From Campylobacteraceae bacterium (GTDB lineage Bacteria > Campylobacterota > Campylobacteria > Campylobacterales > Campylobacteraceae): DNA of 16,153 nt. Positions 1 to 7,226 of this stretch are shown here, in pieces. The position numbers and the translations under genes are program-made. The stretch covers positions 1-16,153 of the forward strand of contig JAISNG010000123.1 in the NCBI GenBank assembly GCA_031276365.1, in the 5' to 3' direction. Below the pieces are notes generated by a model. That model had not been told where the DNA came from, did no database searches, and was given only the letters and a program-made list of their open reading frames with translations. Numbering within the stretch: the stretch's first letter is position 1; each line of letters starts with the position of its first letter.

Positions 1-1
1 G

Positions 2-874
2 CGAAATGACGGCGCTCCGACATATAATTTTACAGTCGTAATCGACGATGCACTCATGGGTATAACAGACGTCATAAGAGGAGACGACCACCTCTCAAAT
101 ACTCCAAAACAGATAATTCTTTATGAGGCTTTGGGTTTTAAGATACCAAAATTTTTTCACGTTCCCATGATAAACAATCCGCAGGGCAAAAAACTCTCAA
201 AAAGAGACGGCGCGACAGATGTCATGGAGTATAAAAACATGGGATTTTTGAGCGAGGCGCTTCTGAATTTTCTTGTGCGGCTTGGCTGGAGTTACGGAGA
301 TAAGGAGATATTTTCGCTTGAAGAGATGATAAAATTGTTTAATCCAAACGATATAAACGCTTCAGCTTCGTCTTACAATCAGCAAAAACTTGAGTGGCTG
401 AATGCTTGCTATATCAAAAACGCTTCGTCAAAAAGACTTTGGCATGAGGCTTTGAATTTCGGGCTTGATATGAGAGAAGATAAAAATGCCAATTTTTTGG
501 CGGATATGCTAAGAGAGCGTGCAAAAACCATACCGCAATTCGTAGAGATGGCAAACTCCATATTGAAAGAGCCTCAAAGTTATGAACAAAAAGCAGTTGA
601 AAAATTTGTTACGAAAAATAGCATTTCGTACCTTAAAGAGTATTTGCAGTTACTACATACAAACAGCGATTTACAATCGGCAGAAGATTTTGAAAATGCA
701 ACAAACGCATTTTTGGAAAAATCGGACTTGAAATTAAAAGACGTAGCTCAACCGATACGAATAGCGCTTACAGGCTCATCTGTAAGTCCGTCCGTATTTG
801 AAATGATGAGCGTCATCGGAAAGAAGAGTGTTTGTGCGAGGATTGAAAATTTTTTAAGCTTTATGAGAGATTAG
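2..874 (+). CDS. gltX: Glutamyl-tRNA synthetase, 3' part (5' end outside window)
   Basis: A class I aminoacyl-tRNA synthetase that charges tRNA with glutamate in the cytoplasm. The reading frame is open from base 2, upstream of the first ATG at 56. The upstream residues DGAPTYNF and VVIDD are typical GluRS sequence, so this is a 5'-truncated gene and ATG 56 is not its start. Further motifs are VIRGDDHLSNTPKQ and the ATP-binding KLSKRDG loop (the KMSKS equivalent), followed by LVRLGWSYGD. The helical anticodon-binding half runs to the stop. Campylobacterota often carry two GluRS paralogues, one of which can mischarge tRNA-Gln. As I recall, in C. jejuni the copy beside the malic enzyme gene is gltX2, which the context here matches, but I cannot decide the paralogue from this fragment. 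The next gene starts 9 bases downstream. Confidence 0.95.
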   Translation, partial: RNDGAPTYNFTVVIDDALMGITDVIRGDDHLSNTPKQIILYEALGFKIPKFFHVPMINNPQGKKLSKRDGATDVMEYKNMGFLSEALLNFLVRLGWSYGDKEIFSLEEMIKLFNPNDINASASSYNQQKLEWLNACYIKNASSKRLWHEALNFGLDMREDKNANFLADMLRERAKTIPQFVEMANSILKEPQSYEQKAVEKFVTKNSISYLKEYLQLLHTNSDLQSAEDFENATNAFLEKSDLKLKDVAQPIRIALTGSSVSPSVFEMMSVIGKKSVCARIENFLSFMRD

Positions 875-883
875 GATTGTGAA

Positions 884-2140
884 ATGAGTAAGATTAGCGA
901 ACAAAATGCACTGGATTATCATATCGGCGGGAAAATCGGCATACATGTAAAGACTCCATGCGAGAGCGCTGAGGATTTGAGTTTGGCTTATAGTCCTGGC
1001 GTTGCGATTCCATGTATTGCGATAGAAAAAGATAACTCCCTTGCGTACAAATACACGAATAAATCAAATTTAGTTGCGGTTATCACAAACTCAACGTCCA
1101 TTTTGGGACTTGGCAGCATAGCTCCTGTCGCAGGAAAACCTGTCATGGAAGGCAAAGCGGTTTTGTTTAAAAAATTTGCAGACATAGACTCTTACGATAT
1201 TGAGATAGACGAAAAGAGCATAGATGCGTTTGTTGAGATTGTCCGCGCTATCTCGCCTACATTCGGCGGCATCAATCTTGAAGATATAAAAGCGCCCGAA
1301 TGTTTTGAGATAGAAGCAAAACTTCAAGCCTCAGTTGATATCCCCGTTATGCACGACGACCAGCATGGAACAGCGATAATAACAAGTGCAGGCATCATAA
1401 ATGCGCTTGAAATCGGCGGTAAAAAAATAAGCGATATAAAGATAGTAGTTTCAGGCGCGGGCGCGGCAGGCACAGCATGCGCAAAAATGTACAAGGCTTT
1501 GGGCGCAAAAAATATCGTTATGGTGGACTCAAAAGGCGTGTTATACAAAGGTAGAGAAGAGTTTGGCAAATATAAAGAGGAGTTTGCCGTAGATACAAAA
1601 GAGAGAAGTTTGGCTGATGTTATGAGAGGAGCTGATATGTTTTTAGGGCTTTCGCGCGCTAAACTCTTGACGCAGGATATGGTGAAATCCATGAATAAAA
1701 ATCCCATCATTTTCGCACTCGCAAATCCAACCCCGGAGATTTTGCCCGAAGAGGTATTGGCAGTGAGAAATGACGCTATCATGGGAACGGGCAGGAGCGA
1801 TTATCCAAATCAAGTAAATAATGTGCTTGGTTTTCCGTCAATATTTAGAGGCGCTTTGGACGTACGTGCAAAAAAGATAACGGAAAATATGAAAATGGCT
1901 GCAGCAATGGCTTTGGCAAAACTCGCAAAAGAGAGCGTGCCTTCTTACGTTAAAAACGCGTACGGCGGCAAAGAGTTTTCATTCGGCAGAGATTATGTGA
2001 TACCAAAGCCGTTTGATAAAAGAGTGCTTGTCAAAGTCGCATCGGCAGTAGCAAAAGCAGCATTTGACGAAGGCGTGGCGCGTATAGCGAATTTTGACAT
2101 GGAAACTTACGCAAAGAGTCTGGAAGATAAAATTAAGTAG
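884..2140 (+). CDS. Malic enzyme (NAD(P)-dependent malate dehydrogenase, decarboxylating), short form
   Basis: Oxidatively decarboxylates malate to pyruvate with reduction of NAD(P). The 418-residue protein is the short bacterial type, without the phosphotransacetylase-like tail found in E. coli MaeB. Visible motifs are LAYSPGVA with the likely catalytic Tyr36, EGKAVLFKKFADID with the catalytic lysine region near 91-97, the metal ligands in NLEDI (133-134) and HDDQHGTA (158-159), the Rossmann GAGAAG at 191-196, ALANPTPEI, and GRSDYPNQ. An aspartate (Asp215, in VMVDSKG) at the end of the second Rossmann strand suggests NAD rather than NADP, which is an inference. The ATG at 884 follows an AGGA sequence near 873, overlapping the gltX stop. 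It probably shares the gltX transcript. Names used for relatives include maeB and mez. Confidence 0.93.
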   Translation: MSKISEQNALDYHIGGKIGIHVKTPCESAEDLSLAYSPGVAIPCIAIEKDNSLAYKYTNKSNLVAVITNSTSILGLGSIAPVAGKPVMEGKAVLFKKFADIDSYDIEIDEKSIDAFVEIVRAISPTFGGINLEDIKAPECFEIEAKLQASVDIPVMHDDQHGTAIITSAGIINALEIGGKKISDIKIVVSGAGAAGTACAKMYKALGAKNIVMVDSKGVLYKGREEFGKYKEEFAVDTKERSLADVMRGADMFLGLSRAKLLTQDMVKSMNKNPIIFALANPTPEILPEEVLAVRNDAIMGTGRSDYPNQVNNVLGFPSIFRGALDVRAKKITENMKMAAAMALAKLAKESVPSYVKNAYGGKEFSFGRDYVIPKPFDKRVLVKVASAVAKAAFDEGVARIANFDMETYAKSLEDKIK

Positions 2141-2173
2141 CGTTGTATTATCCTTGCGGCGTTAAGGGAGAAC

Positions 2174-2588
2174 ATGAGGCTTGCAGCTTTTTTATTTATA
2201 TTATCAATCTAAATCACAGCGGTGTTTTTCAGCTTGCAGGGTATTCTCCGAAAATGGAGTTACTTTGCGGGCAGGTTTTTAGTAATAACAACCTTGATAT
2301 TTATCATGACCATTACCGCTTTTATACTCAAAAAGGCTTGCAAAGGTAAGTATTTTGCGGAACACTTCAGCTCAATTTAAAACCATGCTGGGTGTTTTTG
2401 TTTGTATTTTTATTTTGGCGGCGGCGATTTAACAACATGTTTTGGACTAACAGACAATATTGTAGCGGCGGCTTTTTCTGCTTGTCTTTTTTGTCCTTAG
2501 CGTAACTGCTGTAATTTTTATATGGTTTTTATACCGAAATATCAAAGGTTTGGTATATTTAAGCTTGGATAAAAACTTAATAATTTGA
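2174..2588 (+). pseudogene. Decayed copy 1 of the small membrane protein array
   Basis: This stretch aligns with the intact gene at 2604-3017 but is broken. From ATG 2174 (GGGAG just upstream) the frame reads MRLAAFLFILSI and then hits TAA at 2210-2212. Reading through gives a second hydrophobic segment and KKACKGKYFAEHFS, matching KKKCKEERLMKHF in the intact copy. A frameshift near 2372 then leads into QFKTMLGVFVCIFILAAAI, matching QFKTLLIVFIYLFILALG. At least one more shift is needed to reach the C-terminal IWFLYRNIKGLVYL...DKNL, almost identical to the intact copy. With one in-frame stop and several frame changes it cannot encode the full protein. It lies 33 bases after the malic enzyme gene. 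Confidence 0.8.
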
Positions 2589-2603
2589 GATAAAAGGATT
2601 TAT

Positions 2604-3017
2604 ATGAATAAAGCGGCTTTTACGATTTATATTTTGAGCTTGTATTTGGCTGTATCTGTTGTTTTTTTGAGTATTTTTAACTTTGCAATGCTTATGCTTG
2701 TGATGCTTTTCATATTTTCCATTGCCGCTTTTGTATGCAAAAAAAAGTGCAAAGAGGAGCGTTTGATGAAGCATTTTACTTATCAATTTAAGACTTTGCT
2801 GATTGTTTTTATCTATCTTTTTATTTTAGCTTTGGGAACGGGTATAGTTATATATTTTGGCAAAACAATTGACAATCTTTTTGACAAAGAGTTAGTCATG
2901 CTTGTTGGTTATGTGTCGCTTTATCTCACTATCATTGCAAGTTTTATATTTTACATATGGTTTGTGTACCGAAATATCAAAGGCTTGGTCTATTTAAATA
3001 AAAATAAAAACTTATAA
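2604..3017 (+). CDS. Small four-helix membrane protein, intact middle copy of a tandem array
   Basis: A 137-residue protein with four hydrophobic segments: about residues 5-24, 26-46, 62-84 and 98-121. A basic Lys/Cys-rich cytoplasmic loop (KKKCKEER) separates segments 2 and 3. The C-terminal signature is YIWFVYRNIKGLVYL. The pattern HFTYQFKTLL before helix 3 and YR-IKG-L-L after helix 4 resembles small uncharacterised DUF4870/COG3671-type membrane proteins, where I remember SHFRWQIRTFW and WFIYRIVKGW at the same places. That assignment is tentative and implies no known function. The start follows AAAGGA with suitable spacing. It sits between two decayed homologues, so the locus has undergone repeated tandem duplication, with only this copy kept open. 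Confidence 0.75.
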   Translation: MNKAAFTIYILSLYLAVSVVFLSIFNFAMLMLVMLFIFSIAAFVCKKKCKEERLMKHFTYQFKTLLIVFIYLFILALGTGIVIYFGKTIDNLFDKELVMLVGYVSLYLTIIASFIFYIWFVYRNIKGLVYLNKNKNL

Positions 3018-3018
3018 T

Positions 3019-3452
3019 ATACTACATAAAATTAAATTTGCAATTTTTGCGATTTATCTTGTAAACATTATTATGGCGGCGGCTGTGGGTTTGGAGTATA
3101 TTTTTATAAGCGGCGGCTATATTAAAAGCAATTTTTTTGGATAGGCGTACTGATACTTGTCCTGTTTATTATTTTATTGCCATAAACATAAAATCCTGCG
3201 AAAACGAATATCTGTCTGAACATTTTGAGTATCTGCTCAAAACAGCAGTGTTTGTTCCTATCTATACACCCTGCCGCACTTCAAGCAGCTGTTTTATCTC
3301 TATTTTTGATGTCGTTTAACAATAAAATAGCCATGCTTGTTGCTGCCGTGCTGATTTACTCTTTGCCGCTTATAAGCGTCGCCATACATGTACTGTTTTT
3401 GTATTAAAACATTAAAGGATTTATATATTTGATTGTAGATAAAAACTTATAA
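3019..3452 (+). pseudogene. Decayed copy 3 of the small membrane protein array
   Basis: A third homologue follows the intact copy after only a few bases. It has no start codon at the expected place; KFAIFAIYLVNIIMAAAVG begins near 3034. The frame stops at TAG in GGATAG near 3140, and a shift resumes it in WIGVLILVLFIILLP. Another segment reads CENEYLSEHFEYLLKTAVFV, matching the loop and helix 3 start of the intact protein. A further shift gives helix 4 and then NIKGFIYL...DKNL with an internal stop, matching NIKGLVYL...KNKNL. The 3' end at 3450-3452 overlaps the last bases of the convergent mqnA gene. Confidence 0.78.
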
Positions 3453-4127
3453 GTGCGGCTGGTTTTGCATCTTTAAAAGCCTTGCCGCTCTCAAAAATCT
3501 ATTTAACCCAAAACGCGCTTTCGCGTCTATATCGTAAGTTATAAGCTTTAGATACTCTTTTATGGCGGTTTTTGAAACGCCACGTTTTTGCGCGTAATCT
3601 TCCAAAATATACTGAGGTATAAAAATCTTTTGTTTTTTAAAATCGTCGGCTATTTTTTTGAAAAAACCGTAATGCGCATTTACGCTAAGCCTTGCAAAGA
3701 CAAACGGCAAATGCTCTTTGTTGTACCACGCCGCGCCCATATCTATATATTTGCTCGGATTTTCAATATAAAGCTTGAGCGCACTGTCGCCTATCGTAAC
3801 TTTGCCCTCAAGTCCAAGCACTTTAGCCAAAACATTTGATGTTGCAGAGTGCGGGTCTTTTGCGTAAACGCCCTTTTTGATGATAACGCTTTTGACCGAT
3901 TTTTTTGCTACTATTCCAGAATTTATCGTGCGAAAACTTTTATATGTACTTGCAATACTTGAGATATAAGCGGCGTCAATTTGGCGTTTTTTAAGTTTTG
4001 CATTTAAAACGGCAGGATAATTTTGCTTGTATGATATGGAGTGTTTAAAGGCGTTTTGCAAACTCGCGCGTTTTAAATATACATGCAAAGGGAGCATATT
4101 GATATAATCAATTTTTCCGAATGTCAA
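3447..4127 (-). CDS. mqnA: Chorismate dehydratase MqnA, futalosine pathway of menaquinone synthesis
   Basis: Converts chorismate to 3-enolpyruvoylbenzoate, the first committed step of the futalosine route to menaquinone. The protein has 226 residues, slightly short but normal for this group. It shows the family start IDYINMLPL, the KKRQIDAAYISSIAS segment (a version of the family's 'dG..D.a.iSs' motif), the GDSAL motif and the LGAAWY-like MGAAWYNKEHLPFVFA segment. The family adopts a periplasmic-binding-protein-like fold. The start is TTG at 4127-4125 with TAGGA about 8 bases upstream; no ATG gives a better N terminus. It converges on the degenerate membrane-protein copy and diverges from slyD. 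A later-step enzyme of the same pathway (mtnN) is in this window. Confidence 0.88.
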   Translation of the reverse strand: MTFGKIDYINMLPLHVYLKRASLQNAFKHSISYKQNYPAVLNAKLKKRQIDAAYISSIASTYKSFRTINSGIVAKKSVKSVIIKKGVYAKDPHSATSNVLAKVLGLEGKVTIGDSALKLYIENPSKYIDMGAAWYNKEHLPFVFARLSVNAHYGFFKKIADDFKKQKIFIPQYILEDYAQKRGVSKTAIKEYLKLITYDIDAKARFGLNRFLRAARLLKMQNQPHL

Positions 4128-4153
4128 TAAAAATCCTAAAAATAAAATGCGTT

Positions 4154-4159
4154 ATTATA
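4154..4159 (-). promoter_or_regulatory. Probable -10 element for mqnA
   Basis: On the minus strand the sequence is TATAAT, a perfect -10 box, about 27 bases upstream of the TTG start, in an AT-rich stretch. There is no convincing -35 box, which is common in Campylobacterota sigma70 promoters. Confidence 0.5.
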
Positions 4160-4204
4160 ACAAATTTGATTGTAAAATCCCTCAACTATTCTAAATATTG
4201 TTTG

Positions 4205-4213
4205 TGATAGAAT
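4205..4213 (+). promoter_or_regulatory. Probable extended -10 promoter for the slyD-fabD run
   Basis: TGA-TAGAAT is an extended -10 motif about 30 bases upstream of the slyD ATG. The gene also has TAGGAG as a strong ribosome binding site at about 4232-4237. No clear -35 box is seen. Confidence 0.5.
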
Positions 4214-4243
4214 TAATATTTAAATTAAAAATTAGGAGACTTT

Positions 4244-4798
4244 ATGGCTGCTGCAGCAAATCAGGTTGTATCAATGTTTTATGAATTAAAAGACACAAAT
4301 GGAAATCTGCTGGATTCCAATATGAACGCTGTACCTCTTTCGTTTATCATGGGTAAAAATCAGATAATTTCAGGGCTTGAGCGCGAAATAGCGAACATGA
4401 ACCAAGGCGACATTTCACATGTAGAGATAAAAGCGGCGGACGCTTACGGCGAATACGACAGCAAATCCGTTCAGGTGCTTCCTGCCGAGCAGTTTGCTGG
4501 ACTTGAGCTTACAGAAGGTATGACGCTTTACGGTCAGGGCGAAGACGGCAATACCGTTCAGGTTATCGTAAAAGCGTTCAACGACCAAAATGTAACTATA
4601 GACTTCAACCATCCGTTGGCTGGAAAAGACCTCTTTTTCAAAATAGAAATTGCAGAAGTCAGAGATGCAAGCGAAGATGAGTTGAAAAACGGCTATGTAG
4701 AAGGCGCTCACCATTGTTCATGTGGTATGGATGATGATTGCTGCGGCGGCGAACATCACCATGAAAATGATGATTGCTGCGGTAAACATCAGCATTAA
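4244..4798 (+). CDS. slyD: FKBP-type peptidyl-prolyl cis-trans isomerase SlyD
   Basis: A cytoplasmic prolyl isomerase and chaperone that in other bacteria also delivers nickel for hydrogenase maturation. The 184-residue protein has the SlyD layout: FKBP half-domain (residues 7-65, with PLSFIMG and IISGLEREIANMNQGD), the inserted insert-in-flap chaperone domain (about 70-122), the closing FKBP strand after NHPLAGKDLFF, and a metal-binding tail. The tail, about residues 156-184, is packed with Cys and His (HHCSCGMDDDCC, CCGGEHHH, CCGKHQH), which argues for a real nickel-binding role. It is first in a co-oriented run with the regulator, fabD, mtnN and ttcA-like genes; I remember the same order, without the regulator, in C. 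jejuni. Confidence 0.95.
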   Translation: MAAAANQVVSMFYELKDTNGNLLDSNMNAVPLSFIMGKNQIISGLEREIANMNQGDISHVEIKAADAYGEYDSKSVQVLPAEQFAGLELTEGMTLYGQGEDGNTVQVIVKAFNDQNVTIDFNHPLAGKDLFFKIEIAEVRDASEDELKNGYVEGAHHCSCGMDDDCCGGEHHHENDDCCGKHQH

Positions 4799-4810
4799 AG
4801 AGCGGCATTC

Positions 4811-5590
4811 GTGATAAACAGTAATTTTATAGCAAACTCCCGCGCTTCCAAAGAGGCTGGAAGACTTGCAAACCTTTTAAAAAATCTAAATCTAAATGCG
4901 CTTATTGTCGGCGAAAAAGGTGTAGGCAAGAGAACGCTTGCATGTAATATAGTTGATGCAGCAGTCGTAGACGGTACGGATTTGAACGCTGTTTTGAATG
5001 CGATTGGTTCAAACTCAACGTTGATTATCTGTAATTTTCACAAAATAAGCAATTATATTATACTCAAAGAGACTCTGTTAAAGGAGCATACGCGCATCAT
5101 CGCGACTGCTTCAAAAAAAATAGACGACAGCATAGCAGATACGTTTTTCGGACTTAAAATATCCATACCGCCGCTTAGCGAACGTCCTGAAGATGTTGAG
5201 GCTTTGGCGCAGAAATTTTTATATGAAGCAAAAGAGCTTTTTGCATTTGAGAAAAACGTAAAAGAGATTGATATAAAAAACATTCATGTAAATTTGAGTC
5301 AAAACGCTTACTCTTTGCGACGCTCGGTTTATACCGCTTTTGTATCGGCGCAGTTTTTGGAAAAGGATATTTTGGATATTTTGGAGAAATTTTTGACAGC
5401 AAGGCTCGGAAGCGGCGATGATTATCGTAGATTGCTTTACATTTTTGATGTGCCGCTCGTGCGGGCTGGGTTTAAGAAATTTCACTCTCAGCTTGCAATG
5501 TCAAAAAATTTTGGCTTAAACAGAAATACTTTGCGTAAAAAAGTATCGGAACTGCGCCATTTTTTAAAAAATAGCGAATACAAACTTTAA
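4811..5590 (+). CDS. Shortened NtrC/Fis-like regulator without the GAFTGA loop
   Basis: A 259-residue protein combining a degenerate AAA+ region with a C-terminal Fis-like helix-turn-helix. Walker A is GEKGVGKR at 34-41. A Walker B-like strand TLIICNF follows only about 30 residues later, so the region that normally carries GAFTGA and contacts sigma54 is missing. The Walker B acidic pair is also absent. Later motifs resemble NtrC AAA+ domains: RIIATASKKI, FFGLKISIPPLSERPEDV (about 112-129). The C terminus MSKNFGLNRNTLRKKVSEL is a Fis-type helix-turn-helix. It therefore probably binds DNA but should not activate sigma54 polymerase. The start is GTG 4811, 12 bases after slyD; no ATG occurs before residue 219. 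It is 15 bases from fabD, suggesting a link to that operon. Target unknown. Confidence 0.75.
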   Translation: MINSNFIANSRASKEAGRLANLLKNLNLNALIVGEKGVGKRTLACNIVDAAVVDGTDLNAVLNAIGSNSTLIICNFHKISNYIILKETLLKEHTRIIATASKKIDDSIADTFFGLKISIPPLSERPEDVEALAQKFLYEAKELFAFEKNVKEIDIKNIHVNLSQNAYSLRRSVYTAFVSAQFLEKDILDILEKFLTARLGSGDDYRRLLYIFDVPLVRAGFKKFHSQLAMSKNFGLNRNTLRKKVSELRHFLKNSEYKL

Positions 5591-5605
5591 ATTTCAGGAT
5601 AAAAT

Positions 5606-6538
5606 ATGTTAAAAGATATAGCGTTTGTTTTCCCAGGACAAGGCTCTCAGGCAATCGGCATGGGGAAAGATTTTTACGATAAAAGCCCGCTTGTGCAGGA
5701 TATTTTCAAAAAAGCTTCAAACAGGCTTGGTATAGACATGTGTGCTTTGATGTTCGAAGAGAATGAGAATTTGAACGAAACGGAATTTGCACAGCCTGCT
5801 ATACTTCTGGTAAGTGCGGCGGCATTGAGATTGTTTCAAGAAAATATGGATATCACGCCCAAATTTGTTCTTGGACATTCTCTTGGCGAAATAACTTCGC
5901 TGATAGCCGCGGGTGCGCTTGATATGTATGACGCGCTGGAGCTTGTAAGGGCGCGCGGACTTTTGATGAAAAAGGCGTGTGAAGGTAAAAATGCCGCTAT
6001 GATGGTGCTTGTCGGGCTTGATGATGAAAAAAGCGAAAATATCTGCGAAGAAGCAAGACAGAGCGGTCATAAAATCTGGGCGGCAAACTATAACAGCGAC
6101 GGACAAATCGTCATAGCAGGATTAAAAGACGACCTGAATCTTTATGCCGATAAATTTAAAGCAGACGGCGCAAAAAGAGTTATGCTTTTGCCAATGTCCG
6201 TAGCAAGCCACTGTCCGCTTTTGGAAGATGCAAAAGCGCCGCTTCGTGAAAAATTGGAAGCTTTTATCAAAGAGAGTTTCAAATCTCCCGTCATCTCAAA
6301 CGTAAACGCCAAAGCCTACAGCAGCAAAAAAGAGGCTGTGGAGCTGCTTGAAAATCAGCTTGTATCGCCTGTTTTATACAAGCAATCCGTAAGCAGACAA
6401 AAGGCGGATGCTTTTATAGAGTTCGGCGGCTCCGTTTTGAAGGGCTTAAACAAAAGGCTAAACAACGCGCCAACCTTTAGTATAACCGACACGGCAACAC
6501 TTGAAGAAACGCTAAATACGATTAAAGAGGCAAAATGA
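5606..6538 (+). CDS. fabD: Malonyl-CoA:ACP transacylase
   Basis: Transfers malonyl from CoA to acyl carrier protein, feeding chain elongation in fatty-acid synthesis. The 310-residue length is standard. Motifs are FVFPGQGSQ at 7-15, the nucleophile elbow GHSLGE with Ser92, the substrate-carboxylate arginine in RARGLL (Arg117), and the catalytic histidine in ASHCPLLEDA (His202). The end carries a typical FGGSVLKGLNKR segment. The ATG at 5606 has AGGA six bases upstream. The stop overlaps the next start as ATGA at 6535-6538, so translation of mtnN is likely coupled. Confidence 0.97.
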   Translation: MLKDIAFVFPGQGSQAIGMGKDFYDKSPLVQDIFKKASNRLGIDMCALMFEENENLNETEFAQPAILLVSAAALRLFQENMDITPKFVLGHSLGEITSLIAAGALDMYDALELVRARGLLMKKACEGKNAAMMVLVGLDDEKSENICEEARQSGHKIWAANYNSDGQIVIAGLKDDLNLYADKFKADGAKRVMLLPMSVASHCPLLEDAKAPLREKLEAFIKESFKSPVISNVNAKAYSSKKEAVELLENQLVSPVLYKQSVSRQKADAFIEFGGSVLKGLNKRLNNAPTFSITDTATLEETLNTIKEAK

Positions 6539-7224
6539 AAATAGCTGTCATGGGGGCAATGGTAGAAGAGATAACCCCGCTTTTGGAGAGATTTAAAGAG
6601 TATGAGAGGGTAGAGTTCGGCGGCAACAGATTTTACACCTTGAAATACAAGGGTATTGATGTAACCATCGCCTATAGTAAAATCGGCAAGGTAAACGCGG
6701 CTCTCACGGCATCCATACTGATAAATAGATTCGGAGCGCAAAAGCTGCTTTTTTCTGGAGTTGCCGGAGCTGTAGATGAAACGCTTCATATAGGCGACCT
6801 CATAGCTGCAGACTATTTGGTGCAGCACGACCTTGACATAACGGTATTTGGACATCCTTACGGCTTCGTGCCAGAGGGCAAAATATTTATAAAAAGCGAT
6901 GAACAGCTTTTACAAATAGCTGACAAAACGGCATCTTCACTTGGACTGACATTAAAAAGAGGTATCATCGCTACAGGCGACCAGTTTATCAACAGCCATG
7001 AAAAAAAAGAGTGGATAAAAAAGACATTCAATGCAAACGCTATCGAGATGGAGGGAGCGGGTGTGGCATTTGTATGCGATGCGCTTGGCATTCCGTTTTT
7101 TATTTTACGTGCGATAAGCGATGCGGCAGATGCAAAAGCGGGCTTTGATTTTGACGAATTTTTACAAAGCAGTTCAAAGATAAGCGCCGACTTTATCATC
7201 GCGATGCTTGAGAGGATGGCATAA
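6535..7224 (+). CDS. mtnN: 5'-methylthioadenosine / S-adenosylhomocysteine nucleosidase, likely also aminodeoxyfutalosine nucleosidase
   Basis: Hydrolyses the N-glycosidic bond of methylthioadenosine and S-adenosylhomocysteine. In Campylobacter and Helicobacter the same enzyme cleaves 6-amino-6-deoxyfutalosine in menaquinone synthesis, so a dual role is expected here because mqnA is nearby. The 229 residues match the family length. The start MGAMVEEI carries the catalytic Glu12, IATGDQFI is the conserved middle motif, IEMEGA contains Met172 and Glu173 (ribose binding), and RAISDAAD contains the catalytic Asp196. Its start overlaps the fabD stop by four bases and its stop is two bases before the next gene, a tight operon arrangement. 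Confidence 0.95.
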   Translation: MKIAVMGAMVEEITPLLERFKEYERVEFGGNRFYTLKYKGIDVTIAYSKIGKVNAALTASILINRFGAQKLLFSGVAGAVDETLHIGDLIAADYLVQHDLDITVFGHPYGFVPEGKIFIKSDEQLLQIADKTASSLGLTLKRGIIATGDQFINSHEKKEWIKKTFNANAIEMEGAGVAFVCDALGIPFFILRAISDAADAKAGFDFDEFLQSSSKISADFIIAMLERMA

Positions 7225-7226
7225 CC

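Noticed and set aside
2143..2349. Open frame of 68 codons with a TTG start after the malic enzyme gene
   Set aside because: It is out of frame with the homology to the intact membrane protein, which runs from ATG 2174 in another frame; treated as part of the pseudogene.
3137..3407. Two overlapping 60-codon open frames
   Set aside because: They are fragments of the decayed third membrane-protein copy in two different frames, not separate genes.
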